A stretch of 40,099 nucleotides of DNA from Eubacteriaceae bacterium (GTDB lineage: Bacteria > Bacillota > Clostridia > Eubacteriales > Garciellaceae), in assembly GCA_012838085.1 (NCBI GenBank), contig DUPX01000084.1:1-40099 (forward strand). Reading direction: 5' to 3'. Position 1 is the stretch's first letter. The number at the start of each line of letters is the position of its first letter. The notes beneath the pieces were generated by a model. The model was not told where the DNA came from. It searched no databases and worked only from the letters and a program-made list of their open reading frames with translations. Of this stretch, positions 28,605 through 37,913 are shown piece by piece. The translations under genes were made by a program, and so were the position numbers.

Positions 28605-30566
28605 ATGGAATATGCAATTTTAGCTCCTATTGTAGGTGTAATAGCATTGATTTTCGCCTATTACTTATCCAATAAAATAAATAGGATGGATGCAGGTACT
28701 GATAGAATGAAAGAAATTTCTACATATATAGAAGAAGGGGCAATGGCTTTTTTAACTAGGGAGTATAAAGCTATCTTTATATTCATAGTTGCATTATTCA
28801 TAATATTAGCTATTACACCTGTTTTAGGGTGGAAAACAGCTATTAGTTTCTTATTAGGTGCTCTATTTTCTTTAGCTGCTGGATTTTTTGGAATGAAGGT
28901 TGCTACAAGGGCAAATGTGAGAACTGCAAATGCTGCTAGAACAGGTATGAACAAAGCTTTAAGCATAGCTTTTTCTGGTGGAGCAGTAATGGGTATGTGT
29001 GTGGTTGGTTTGGGAGTATTAGGTGTTGGAATTTTATATATTATATTTGAGGAAATGACTATAATTACAGGTTTTGGTTTGGGAGCTTCTTCTATTGCTC
29101 TATTTGGGCGTGTTGGAGGAGGTATTTATACTAAAGCTGCTGATGTTGGTGCAGACTTAGTGGGGAAAGTGGAAGCAGGTATTCCTGAGGATGACCCAAG
29201 AAATCCTGCAGTAATCGCTGATAATGTGGGAGATAATGTAGGAGATGTCGCAGGGATGGGGGCAGATTTATTTGAATCCTATGTGGGCTCAATTATAGCA
29301 GCAATGACTTTAGGTGCAATAGTCTATGGAACAAAGGGAGTAGTATTTCCTCTTATTTTTTCATCTATTGGAATAATTGGCTCAATTATAGGGACATTTT
29401 TTGTTAGAGGAGATGAAAAGTCAGATCCTCATAAAGCTTTAAAGATGGGGACTTATGTAAGTTCAATAATTGCAATTATTGCTGCATATTTACTCAGCAC
29501 ACTACTATTAAAAAATATTAATCCCTTTATAGCAATAGTGGCAGGATTAGTGGTGGGAACAATAATTGGACAACTAACAGAGATATATACATCAGATAAT
29601 TATAATTCAGTAAAAAAGATTGCCCAGCAATCAGAGACAGGTCCAGCTACAACAATCATCAGTGGTTTAGCAGTGGGTATGTATTCTACAGCCCTTCCTA
29701 TTGTATTTATATCTATAGGAATAATGGTATCTTATAATTTTGCAGGTTTATATGGCATTGCTCTTGCTGCAGTTGGTATGCTATCTACAACAGGAATGAC
29801 AGTGGCAGTAGACGCCTATGGTCCTATTGCGGATAATGCTGGTGGTATAGCGGAAATGGCAGGATTACCAGATTCAGTAAGAGAAATTACAGATAAATTA
29901 GACTCGGTGGGAAATACAACAGCTGCAATTGGTAAAGGTTTTGCCATCGGTTCTGCTGCACTAACAGCCCTATCCTTATTTGTTTCTTATTCTGAGACGG
30001 TTGGTCTAGAGGGAATAAACATCCTAGATCCAAAAGTTATAGTTGGAATGTTTATAGGTGGTATGTTGCCTTATCTATTTAGTGCCTTAACAATGGAGGC
30101 GGTGGGAAAGGCTGCAAATCAAATGATTGAGGAAGTAAGAAGACAATTCAAAACCATTCCGGGAATTATGGAAGGTACAGGTAAACCAGATTATGCAACC
30201 TGTGTAGATATTTCTACAGCTGCAGCTTTGAAGGAAATGATAATTCCAGGTCTTTTAGCTGTAGTCACACCCTTAGCTGTCGGTATATTATTAGGGCCTT
30301 CAGCCTTGGGAGGATTGTTGGCAGGTTCTTTAGTAACAGGGGTATTAGTAGCAATACAAATGTCCAACTCTGGAGGGGCATGGGACAATGCTAAAAAATA
30401 TATTGAAAGTGGAGCCCATGGAGGTAAGGGAAGTGAAGCTCATAAAGCTGCAGTTGTTGGTGATACTGTAGGAGACCCATATAAAGATACCTCTGGTCCA
30501 TCAATAAATATATTAATTAAATTAATGACTATAGTATCATTAGTATTTGCACCATTATTTATGTAA
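28605..30566 (+). CDS. hppA: Membrane-bound ion-pumping inorganic pyrophosphatase (V-PPase family)
   Basis: [78 protein letters not shown]. Confidence 0.97.
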   Translation: MEYAILAPIVGVIALIFAYYLSNKINRMDAGTDRMKEISTYIEEGAMAFLTREYKAIFIFIVALFIILAITPVLGWKTAISFLLGALFSLAAGFFGMKVATRANVRTANAARTGMNKALSIAFSGGAVMGMCVVGLGVLGVGILYIIFEEMTIITGFGLGASSIALFGRVGGGIYTKAADVGADLVGKVEAGIPEDDPRNPAVIADNVGDNVGDVAGMGADLFESYVGSIIAAMTLGAIVYGTKGVVFPLIFSSIGIIGSIIGTFFVRGDEKSDPHKALKMGTYVSSIIAIIAAYLLSTLLLKNINPFIAIVAGLVVGTIIGQLTEIYTSDNYNSVKKIAQQSETGPATTIISGLAVGMYSTALPIVFISIGIMVSYNFAGLYGIALAAVGMLSTTGMTVAVDAYGPIADNAGGIAEMAGLPDSVREITDKLDSVGNTTAAIGKGFAIGSAALTALSLFVSYSETVGLEGINILDPKVIVGMFIGGMLPYLFSALTMEAVGKAANQMIEEVRRQFKTIPGIMEGTGKPDYATCVDISTAAALKEMIIPGLLAVVTPLAVGILLGPSALGGLLAGSLVTGVLVAIQMSNSGGAWDNAKKYIESGAHGGKGSEAHKAAVVGDTVGDPYKDTSGPSINILIKLMTIVSLVFAPLFM

Positions 30567-30569
30567 TGT

Positions 30570-30606
30570 AAATGGGTAAGAACGGGGATTCTTGCCCATT
30601 TTTTAT
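30570..30606 (+). terminator. Rho-independent terminator
   Basis: AAATGGGTAAGAA-cgggg-ATTCTTGCCCATTTTTT. Confidence 0.85.
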
Positions 30607-30813
30607 TAGTAGTAAAGAGTTGTTTGGCTACAAAATAATGACAAGGATTGCAGGGAGAAGTTTCCTTATGATTTAAGGAAGGGGATAGTAGTCTTTATCA
30701 AAATGTTAAGAATTTCTTATTTAAAACTTACTACTATAATCTGTTTAAATAAGAATAATAGGTGAATAATATAAACAAACAGGATTTAATATAAGGATGT
30801 GTAAAAGGTGGAT

Positions 30814-32934
30814 ATGAAAGAAACCATATTAGAATTTATGAGAGAAAAAGCTTATAACCCTATGAAATATGAAGAACTACTTAGTTCACTAGGCATTAAA
30901 AGAATAAAAGAAAAAAAGAAATTTCTTTTCATCTTAGATGAAATGGAAGAGGAAGGTCTTGTTATTAAGACAAAGAAAAAAAAATATGGTGTACCAGAAA
31001 GAATGAACTTAATTGTAGGTAGACTTCAGTCCAATAAGAAGGGCTTTGGCTTTATAATACCTGATGGTGGCATAGTAGGTAGTGATGTTTATGTGTCTGC
31101 AGAGGACTTAAATGGAGCGATGCATAATGATAGGGTTATAGCCCGAATAATAAGAAGATCTGAAGAGGGACTAAGAAATGAAGGAGAAATAATAAGAATT
31201 ATAAAAAGGGGCAATGTAAAGATTGTAGGCACCTTTGAAAGTAGTAGAAACTTTGGTTTTGTAGTTCCTGATGACCAAAAAATAACCCAGGATATTTTTA
31301 TTCCAAAATCCGAAACCATGGGGGCAAAGGAAGGATATAAAGTAGTTGTGGAAATAACCCAATACCCTGAAAGCAGAAGAAATCCCGAGGGCAGGATAAT
31401 AGAAATCTTAGGACATATAGATGATGTAGGTACAGATATATTATCAATAATTAAAAAGTACGATTTACCTCAAGAATTCCCTTCAGAAGTAATAAATCAG
31501 ACAAAAAACATTCCAGATACTATTAGAGAGGAAGATATTAAAGGCCGAAGAGATTTAAGGGATAGGATGATATTTACCATTGATGGGGAAGATGCTAAGG
31601 ATTTAGATGATGCAGTATCAATAGAAAAGCTAGAAAATGGCAATTATTTGTTAGGAGTACATATTGCAGATGTAAGTTATTATGTTTTTGAAAATTCAGC
31701 AATAGATAAAGAGGCGTTTAAAAGGGGGAATAGTGTCTATTTAGTTGATAGGGTAATACCTATGCTTCCACCAAAACTATCTAATGGTATATGCAGTCTT
31801 AATCCCAAGGTAGATAGATTAGTTTTTTCTTGTTTTATGGAAATTAATGATAAGGGGAAGGTTGTCCAACATGAACTAGTAAAAAGTATAATTAATTCAA
31901 AAGAAAGAATGACATATGCAAATGTGACTAAGATTCTTGAAGAGGAGAACAAAGAATTAATTAATAAATACAAAAATATTTATGAAGACCTTATATTGAT
32001 GAAAGAACTTGCATTAATCCTTAGAAATAATAGAAGGTTAAAGCGAGGCACCATAGATTTTGACTTTGCAGAGGCAAAAATAACACTAGATAAAGAAGGC
32101 AAACCAATAGATATACAGCTATATAAAAGAGGAATCGCTGATAAGATAATTGAAGAATTTATGTTGGTCTGTAATGAGACTGTGGCGGAACAAATGTATT
32201 GGGCTTCTTTACCTTTTATATATCGAACTCATGAACAACCAGATCCTGTAAAGATTATGGAACTTAACAACTTTATCCATAATTTCGGATATCATTTAAG
32301 AATAAGTGAAGAAATAAGACCTAATGAATTACAGAATCTTTTGAACAAAATAAAGGACAGACCAGAGGAAATAGTAATAGGTCGGCTAATGCTTAGAACC
32401 ATGAAACAGGCAAAATATACCCATAATAATTTAGGCCATTTTGGACTTGCTGCTAAATACTATACTCATTTTACTTCTCCTATAAGGAGATATTCAGACT
32501 TGACAATTCATAGAATCATAAGTGAAATGTTATATGGTAAACTTGAAAAAGAAAAAATAAAAAAGCTAAATAAAAAAATGCCAGAAATAGCCCTACAAAC
32601 ATCTACTAGGGAAAGAATTGCTGAAGAAGCAGAAAGGGAGACAGATGATCTTAAGAAAGCAGAATACATGAAAGAAAGAATAGGAGATAAATTTAGTGGA
32701 ATTATTTCTGGAGTAACTTCCTTTGGCATGTTTATAGAATTAGAAAATACCATAGAGGGATTAGTCCGGGTTAGTTCCATGGATGATGATTATTATCAAT
32801 ATGATGAAAAGAATCATCGTTTTATTGGTGAAAGAACTAAAAAGATTTATCGTTTAGGAGAAAGGGTAATAGTTCAAGTTAATAAGGTGGATGTACCCCA
32901 AAAACAAATAGACTTTATATTGATTGAAGAATAA
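30814..32934 (+). CDS. rnr: Ribonuclease R
   Basis: FTIDGEDAKDLDDAVSIE, YRTHEQPDPVK, YTHFTSPIRRYSDLTIHRII, C-terminal S1 domain; ATG 30814 after aaaggtgg RBS (track starts at GTG 30808). Confidence 0.97.
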   Translation: MKETILEFMREKAYNPMKYEELLSSLGIKRIKEKKKFLFILDEMEEEGLVIKTKKKKYGVPERMNLIVGRLQSNKKGFGFIIPDGGIVGSDVYVSAEDLNGAMHNDRVIARIIRRSEEGLRNEGEIIRIIKRGNVKIVGTFESSRNFGFVVPDDQKITQDIFIPKSETMGAKEGYKVVVEITQYPESRRNPEGRIIEILGHIDDVGTDILSIIKKYDLPQEFPSEVINQTKNIPDTIREEDIKGRRDLRDRMIFTIDGEDAKDLDDAVSIEKLENGNYLLGVHIADVSYYVFENSAIDKEAFKRGNSVYLVDRVIPMLPPKLSNGICSLNPKVDRLVFSCFMEINDKGKVVQHELVKSIINSKERMTYANVTKILEEENKELINKYKNIYEDLILMKELALILRNNRRLKRGTIDFDFAEAKITLDKEGKPIDIQLYKRGIADKIIEEFMLVCNETVAEQMYWASLPFIYRTHEQPDPVKIMELNNFIHNFGYHLRISEEIRPNELQNLLNKIKDRPEEIVIGRLMLRTMKQAKYTHNNLGHFGLAAKYYTHFTSPIRRYSDLTIHRIISEMLYGKLEKEKIKKLNKKMPEIALQTSTRERIAEEAERETDDLKKAEYMKERIGDKFSGIISGVTSFGMFIELENTIEGLVRVSSMDDDYYQYDEKNHRFIGERTKKIYRLGERVIVQVNKVDVPQKQIDFILIEE

Positions 32935-33007
32935 CAACTCTTATCAATTACAAAATCAATTTAATTGATAATTTATTAAATTATGTTATAATAAAACTAG
33001 ACATTTG

Positions 33008-33036
33008 CCCTATTTATTCTTAAAATAGGGTTTTTT
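33008..33036 (+). terminator. Rho-independent terminator
   Basis: CCCTATTT-attctta-AAATAGGGTTTTTT. Confidence 0.85.
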
Positions 33037-33054
33037 AGTTAAGAAGGTGATTAG

Positions 33055-33525
33055 TTGTCTAAAGAAGGAATAAAGATAATTGCAAATAATAAAAAGGCTA
33101 AACATGATTACTTTATAGAAGAAACTTATGAAGCCGGAATTGAACTGACAGGAACAGAGGTAAAGTCTATAAGACAGGGAAAGATTAACTTAAGGGATAG
33201 TTATGCAGCTGTCAGAGGTGGAGAGGTATTTGTCTTCCAAATGCATATTAGTCCATATGAAATGGGGAATATATATAATAAAGACCCTTTAAGGACTAGA
33301 AAACTACTACTCCATAAGTCTGAAATAAGAAAACTTATTGGCTATACCCAACAGCAGGGCTATGCTTTGATTCCCCTAAAGATGTATTTTAAAAGGGGTT
33401 TAGTAAAGTTAGAATTGGCGGTGGCAAAGGGCAAAAAAATATATGATAAAAGACAGGATATTGCAAAAAAAGATGCAAAAAGAGATATGGAGCGAGCATT
33501 TAAAGAAAGAAATAAAGAATTATAA
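33055..33525 (+). CDS. smpB: SsrA-binding protein SmpB
   Basis: [65 protein letters not shown]; followed by ssrA. Confidence 0.98.
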   Translation: MSKEGIKIIANNKKAKHDYFIEETYEAGIELTGTEVKSIRQGKINLRDSYAAVRGGEVFVFQMHISPYEMGNIYNKDPLRTRKLLLHKSEIRKLIGYTQQQGYALIPLKMYFKRGLVKLELAVAKGKKIYDKRQDIAKKDAKRDMERAFKERNKEL

Positions 33526-33573
33526 AAATTACAAAATTTATAAAATAAAGAAACACTTTAGAAATATTATAAG

Positions 33574-33602
33574 TTGACATAATATATAGTAAGTGTTATG
33601 CT
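33574..33602 (+). promoter_or_regulatory. Putative sigma-A promoter for ssrA
   Basis: TTGACA (33574-33579), 17-nt spacer, TATGCT (33597-33602), about 22 nt before mature 5' end. Confidence 0.65.
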
Positions 33603-33623
33603 TAATATCCAAAAAATAAATAT

Positions 33624-33978
33624 GGGGGCGTACTGGTTTCGACGGGGGTGTTGAAGCAAGAGTAGCGAGTAGTGGATTCTGGGGCCACTATAAAACCTGG
33701 AGCTTAAATATAAACGCTAAAAACGATAATTTAGCTTTAGCAGCTTAGAAAGCTGCTAACGTTCTACTAATCATTCCCGCATGATTAGATAGGGCGCCGA
33801 CTTAGCGGGGACCTGCTTACCCAAAGCTTTGAGGGAAAGTAGAATAGATGAAGCTAGCGTAGCCTGAATCCTGTTGGTTGGAGTCAGGTGAGGCGAATCT
33901 AAAAAGAACCAACTGCACTCGGAGAAGCTCTAGTGGATATGCTTTCGGACAGGGGTTCAACTCCCCTCGCCTCCACCA
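33624..33978 (+). ncRNA. ssrA: Transfer-messenger RNA (tmRNA)
   Basis: GGGGGCGTACTGGTTTCGACGGGGGT 5' end, tag ORF ending ALAA-TAG, 3' end GGTTCAACTCCCCTCGCCTCCACCA pairing with 5' end. Confidence 0.97.
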
Positions 33979-34005
33979 AATAATAACTCAAACTTGATAC
34001 ATAAC

Positions 34006-34039
34006 AAACCTACTGATAACAGTAGGTTTCACTGTTTTT
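34006..34039 (+). terminator. ssrA terminator
   Basis: AAACCTACTG-ataa-CAGTAGGTTT then cactgtttttag. Confidence 0.65.
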
Positions 34040-34441
34040 AGGACAAAGTAATCACTATTGAAAGGTGTTTTTTTGCATTTTGGTGCATTTACGCTAAAAA
34101 GTATAAGTATGCACCCAATAGGGTCAGAAAATGCACCAGAGATAAAATAGGTTTTGTGGTGTAAACAATTTAGTGTTAATATATTATTGATATGTTTCTG
34201 CTGATGGGACACGTTGAGAAGATAGTATTGATGTCAAGGGTGTAACCATTGATTATACTGGAGTTGAAGAGTACATCTATCTTGTTTACTCGACCGAAAG
34301 TATGTTTTACATTTGGGGGAACATATCGAGTGATAGAAAATGAATTAAAAAGTGAAGTGGGTTTGAGTGGACAGAACAGATAACATCCGTAGGGTCGTGG
34401 AGATAGAATAGATGTAGGTGTTTATCTCAAATATATTTCTA

Positions 34442-34482
34442 AATCTCAAGGATTACTTAAACTTTGAGATTATTTTATAATT
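34442..34482 (+). terminator. Terminator-like hairpin upstream of sigma factor
   Basis: AATCTCAA...TTGAGATT followed by ATTTTATAATTT. Confidence 0.45.
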
Positions 34483-34485
34483 TAT

Positions 34486-34511
34486 TGTAAGATTATTAAA
34501 TCTCGTGCGTC
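34486..34511 (+). promoter_or_regulatory. Candidate ECF-sigma-type promoter (TGTAAG-N16-CGTC)
   Basis: TGTAAG at 34486-34491, 16-nt spacer, CGTC at 34508-34511, directly upstream of ECF sigma gene. Confidence 0.45.
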
Positions 34512-34532
34512 TTATAGATAGGAGGTGAAAAA

Positions 34533-35015
34533 GTGACACAGCTTGAGGAGATTTATAATAACTATTTTAAGGATGTTTATTTCTTCATATATAGTCTATC
34601 AAAAGATAAAAATATAGCAGAAGATTTGACTTCTGAAACATTTATAAAAGCGATAAAGTCCATTGAAAGCTTTAAAGGAAATTGTGATATCAAGGTGTGG
34701 CTATTTCAAATAGCCAAAAACTCATATTATTCATATAGAAGAAAACATAAGAACTTGATAGAGCTTGACTCAGTGCCTGAAAAAAAAGATGAAAATGATA
34801 TAGAAAAATCGGTCATTTCATCTGAAGTGTCGATGAAAACTCATGAAATTCTCCATAACTTATCTGAGCCATATAAGGAAGTATTTTCTCTACGAGTTTT
34901 TGGAGAGCTGAGTTTTAGGCAGATTGGCAGTTTGTTTGGTAAAACAGATAATTGGGCTTGTGTCACTTTTCAAAGAGCTAGAAATAAGATTAGAGAAGAA
35001 ATGAGGGATTATTGA
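34533..35015 (+). CDS. RNA polymerase ECF sigma-70 family factor
   Basis: Region 2 (IAEDLTSETFIKAIKSIESFKGNCDIKVWLFQIAKNSYYSYRRK) and region 4 (LSEPYKEVFSLRVFGELSFRQIGSLFGKTDNWACVTFQRARNKIREEM); aggaggtg RBS. Confidence 0.93.
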   Translation: MTQLEEIYNNYFKDVYFFIYSLSKDKNIAEDLTSETFIKAIKSIESFKGNCDIKVWLFQIAKNSYYSYRRKHKNLIELDSVPEKKDENDIEKSVISSEVSMKTHEILHNLSEPYKEVFSLRVFGELSFRQIGSLFGKTDNWACVTFQRARNKIREEMRDY

Positions 35016-35920
35016 TGAAAGTCACATGTAATGTTATTAAAGATGTATTGCCTCTATATTTAGAAAATATGCTTAGTGATGACTCATGTATTATGGTTAA
35101 AGAACATATTGATCAGTGTCAGGAATGCAAGAATTATCTTAATGATATGCGTACTTTTAATGAAATGCCAGTAGATATGAATACCTCTCCTTTGCTAAAG
35201 ATAAAATCAACATTACGCAAGAAGAAAATTCAGACGGCATTATTCTCAATGATGTTTTCAATTATGCTTTTTGTAATAACTATTGCTTTCTTGACCGCGC
35301 CAGAGTATATTCCATTTAGCGAAAGAAGTGTAACAATAAATGAGATTGGTAATGGGTCGGTGCTCGCTCAATTTGAGGATACTGTATATGGATATGACAT
35401 CAATAGATATCCTACAGATGACAACGCTGGTTATGTCTATCATATTACTACATGGAATAGCATATGGAATAGAAATATAAAAAAAACTAATACAAATAAT
35501 ACTATTTTAAATCCAAATGGTGAAAATGTTGTTTCTGTATATTATTACCAAACAGATGTAAGTGAAGATATATTGATGTATGGTAAAGATATAAATCCAA
35601 ACGGTGGGATTGTTACATTACCAAGACTATTCTTATCTTATTACGCACTTATTGCAATAGTATTTGCTACAACTTGTGGATTAATTATGCTTATATTGTA
35701 TCGTTATAAAAAAGTGCTTAATTTTACATTGAAAGTTTTCTTTTTACCGGTATCCTACCTATTAGGTCATTTGATTATTAAAGGATTTACAACTTCATCA
35801 TATACTGCGACACGGGATTTTTATGCTATCTTGTTAGTTATGATTCCGCTATATATTGCTTTTCTAATGGCTGTAAACTTAATTAGACAGAATAGAAATA
35901 TAAAAAATGAGGGTTGTTAA
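35015..35920 (+). CDS. Membrane-anchored zf-HC2-type anti-sigma factor
   Basis: N-terminal CNVIKDVLPLYLENMLSDDSCIMVKEHIDQCQECKNYL (H-x3-C-x2-C zinc-binding anti-sigma motif), several TM segments; overlaps sigma gene stop. Confidence 0.85.
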   Translation: MKVTCNVIKDVLPLYLENMLSDDSCIMVKEHIDQCQECKNYLNDMRTFNEMPVDMNTSPLLKIKSTLRKKKIQTALFSMMFSIMLFVITIAFLTAPEYIPFSERSVTINEIGNGSVLAQFEDTVYGYDINRYPTDDNAGYVYHITTWNSIWNRNIKKTNTNNTILNPNGENVVSVYYYQTDVSEDILMYGKDINPNGGIVTLPRLFLSYYALIAIVFATTCGLIMLILYRYKKVLNFTLKVFFLPVSYLLGHLIIKGFTTSSYTATRDFYAILLVMIPLYIAFLMAVNLIRQNRNIKNEGC

Positions 35921-35974
35921 TTATGATCCCCTTTAGGATAGATTTTACTAATAGGTTAAAATAAAAGATATCTT

Positions 35975-36178
35975 TTATACGAAATATATGTTTTTATTGG
36001 CGATATTGGCTGTGGATATGTTTCCGCATACCTCGAAAGAAAAAGTACAGTAGATATATTTCCAAGAACAGACCGTGAAGAATTGCTTGTAGACGGCACA
36101 GGCACAACGGAAGAAGAACGACAGAAAGCCATTCAAACAGCAATGGAAAAAATTAGTGATATAGTAAGCAAATTATAA
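35975..36178 (+). pseudogene. Gene fragment of unknown family
   Basis: Open frame YVFIGDIGCGYVSAYLERKSTVDIFPRTDREELLVDGTGTTEEERQKAIQTAMEKISDIVSKL* with no start codon or RBS. Confidence 0.4.
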
Positions 36179-36278
36179 ACAAAAAATACAAAAAGTTCTA
36201 TTTATATTATGGATAGGTTACACTAAATAAGTAAGGTTTTCTCCGAACATGATATAATAAAATTAGGAGGAGAAAATC

Positions 36279-37425
36279 ATGTCAAAGAAATATTATGAAG
36301 AAAATTTCAAGAAGTAATTAGTTAATATATATAACCTAGGCAACCATACCTATAGAGAGTTACATGAGCAATATGGGGTATCTCCATCAACTATAATGCA
36401 ATGGGTAGTGAGATACAATAATACTGAGTCTTTTAATGTCAAAGACAATATGACAGATTAAAAGAAGGAATTAATAGAGCTAAGAAAAAGAAATAAACAA
36501 CTCGAAATGGAAAATGATATTTTAAAGCAGGCAGCACTTCTACTAGGCAGAAAGTAGACCTAATTATTTCTAATAGACAGAAATACAGTATTAGTGCAAT
36601 GTGTGAGTTTTTTTGGTCCCAAGACGCTTAATATATTATCATCTAAATAAAAAGGACAGTTATAGTTCCAATGAAGAATCAATCTTAACGCATTATATAA
36701 AAGAAATTTTTAGAAAAAGTAGGAACAATTATGGGACAAGAAAAATTAAGGTTAAATTGGATGACCTTGGTTATCAGGTTTCTAGAAGAAGAATATCTAG
36801 AATTATGAAGGAAAACAGCCTAGTATTAAACTATGCAGTGGCTCAGTATAAGGTTCATAGCAGTAAATGTAATGAATAAGTTATTCCTAATATAGTTGAT
36901 ATAGGCTTTAATAATAGAGACAAGCTAGAAGTCGCAGTAAGTGATTTGACTTATGTAAGAGTTGGAAACAAGTGGAACTATGTATGTACTATGTATGTAC
37001 TATAATAGATCTATCTAATAGAGAAATAATAGGATATTATTAAGCTGGAACTAACAAAGATGCTAATTTAATAGAAAAAGCATTATTGAGCTGCAGATAT
37101 TCATTAAATAATATAAAAGTATTTCATTCAGATAGAGGTAAAGAGTATGATAACAAGACGATAGATGAAGTTTTTATAACCTTTGAAATAGAAAGATTTT
37201 TAAGTAGAAAAGGAAACCCCCTTTGATAATGCAGTAAGTGAAGCCACAAATAAGATTTTGAAGATGGAATTTATTCATCAGAGTAAGTTTGAAACTCTAG
37301 AGAATCTAGAATTACAACTGGCAGAATATATCTACTGGTATAACTACATAGGATTCACGGATCATTGGGATATGTAAGCCCAATAGAATATAGATATGGA
37401 ACAGCATTAAAAATGGCTGCATAAA
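36279..37425 (+). mobile_element. Decayed IS3-family insertion sequence (orfA/orfB remnants)
   Basis: OrfA-like HTH ([24 protein letters not shown]...[26 protein letters not shown]) with two in-frame stops; OrfB DDE pieces (YGTRKIKVKLDDLGYQVSRRRISRIMKEN; SDLTYVRVGNKWNYV; VFHSDRGKEYDN; DNAVSEATNKILKMEFIHQSKFETLENLELQLAEYIYWYN) separated by frameshifts/stops. Confidence 0.9.
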
Positions 37426-37474
37426 GGATATTCAAATAGTAAATAATTGTTCGGAATGAATTTGTTCAAAAAAA

Positions 37475-37824
37475 GGGTTGCCTTTCCAAGTGGGTACTGA
37501 AAAGGAATATGAGTCAGCTGCAAATGCTGTTTCTTTAGGACGCTTTATACGTGGAATTACTGGCCTTTCACAGGTGGCAGCATTGAATGCTTTTTTAGAA
37601 TTTCTTGATAGCCAGTTATTCTCCGAACCGCAAATCACCTTTGTACGTTACATCGTAGACTGGATCACTCGCTGGGGACTTTGATGCCTGAAGATATGAA
37701 GGATGATGAGTTTGCTGGTGGTGCAGACATTTTTGAAATTTTCGGTGACAATCTTGATGCATTCCAACGTATCAGAGGCGTTTTAGGGACGATTGACGCC
37801 AATGCTATGGACTTGGTAGCATAA
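37475..37824 (+). pseudogene. C-terminal remnant of a type I restriction enzyme R (HsdR)-like subunit, frameshifted
   Basis: AANAVSLGRFIRGITGLSQVAALNAFLEFLDSQLFSEPQITFVRYIVDWITRWG / frameshift / TLMPEDMKDDEFAGGADIFEIFGDNLDAFQRIRGVLGTIDANAMDLVA*. Confidence 0.5.
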
Positions 37825-37913
37825 CGATGTAATAAGGGGTAACTGAATCCCACTCTTGATGGTAGGAATTTATTCTTTGCAGCCGTTGACGAGGTTTGGG
37901 AGGAGGTCGAATT

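Noticed and set aside
33988-34212. 74-aa minus-strand ORF after ssrA
   Set aside because: Overlaps the tmRNA terminator and an inverted repeat; no recognisable domain or RBS.
36200-37440. Terminal inverted repeats of the IS3 element
   Set aside because: Compared both flanks by eye and could not define convincing TG...CA ends or a target duplication; element boundaries left approximate.
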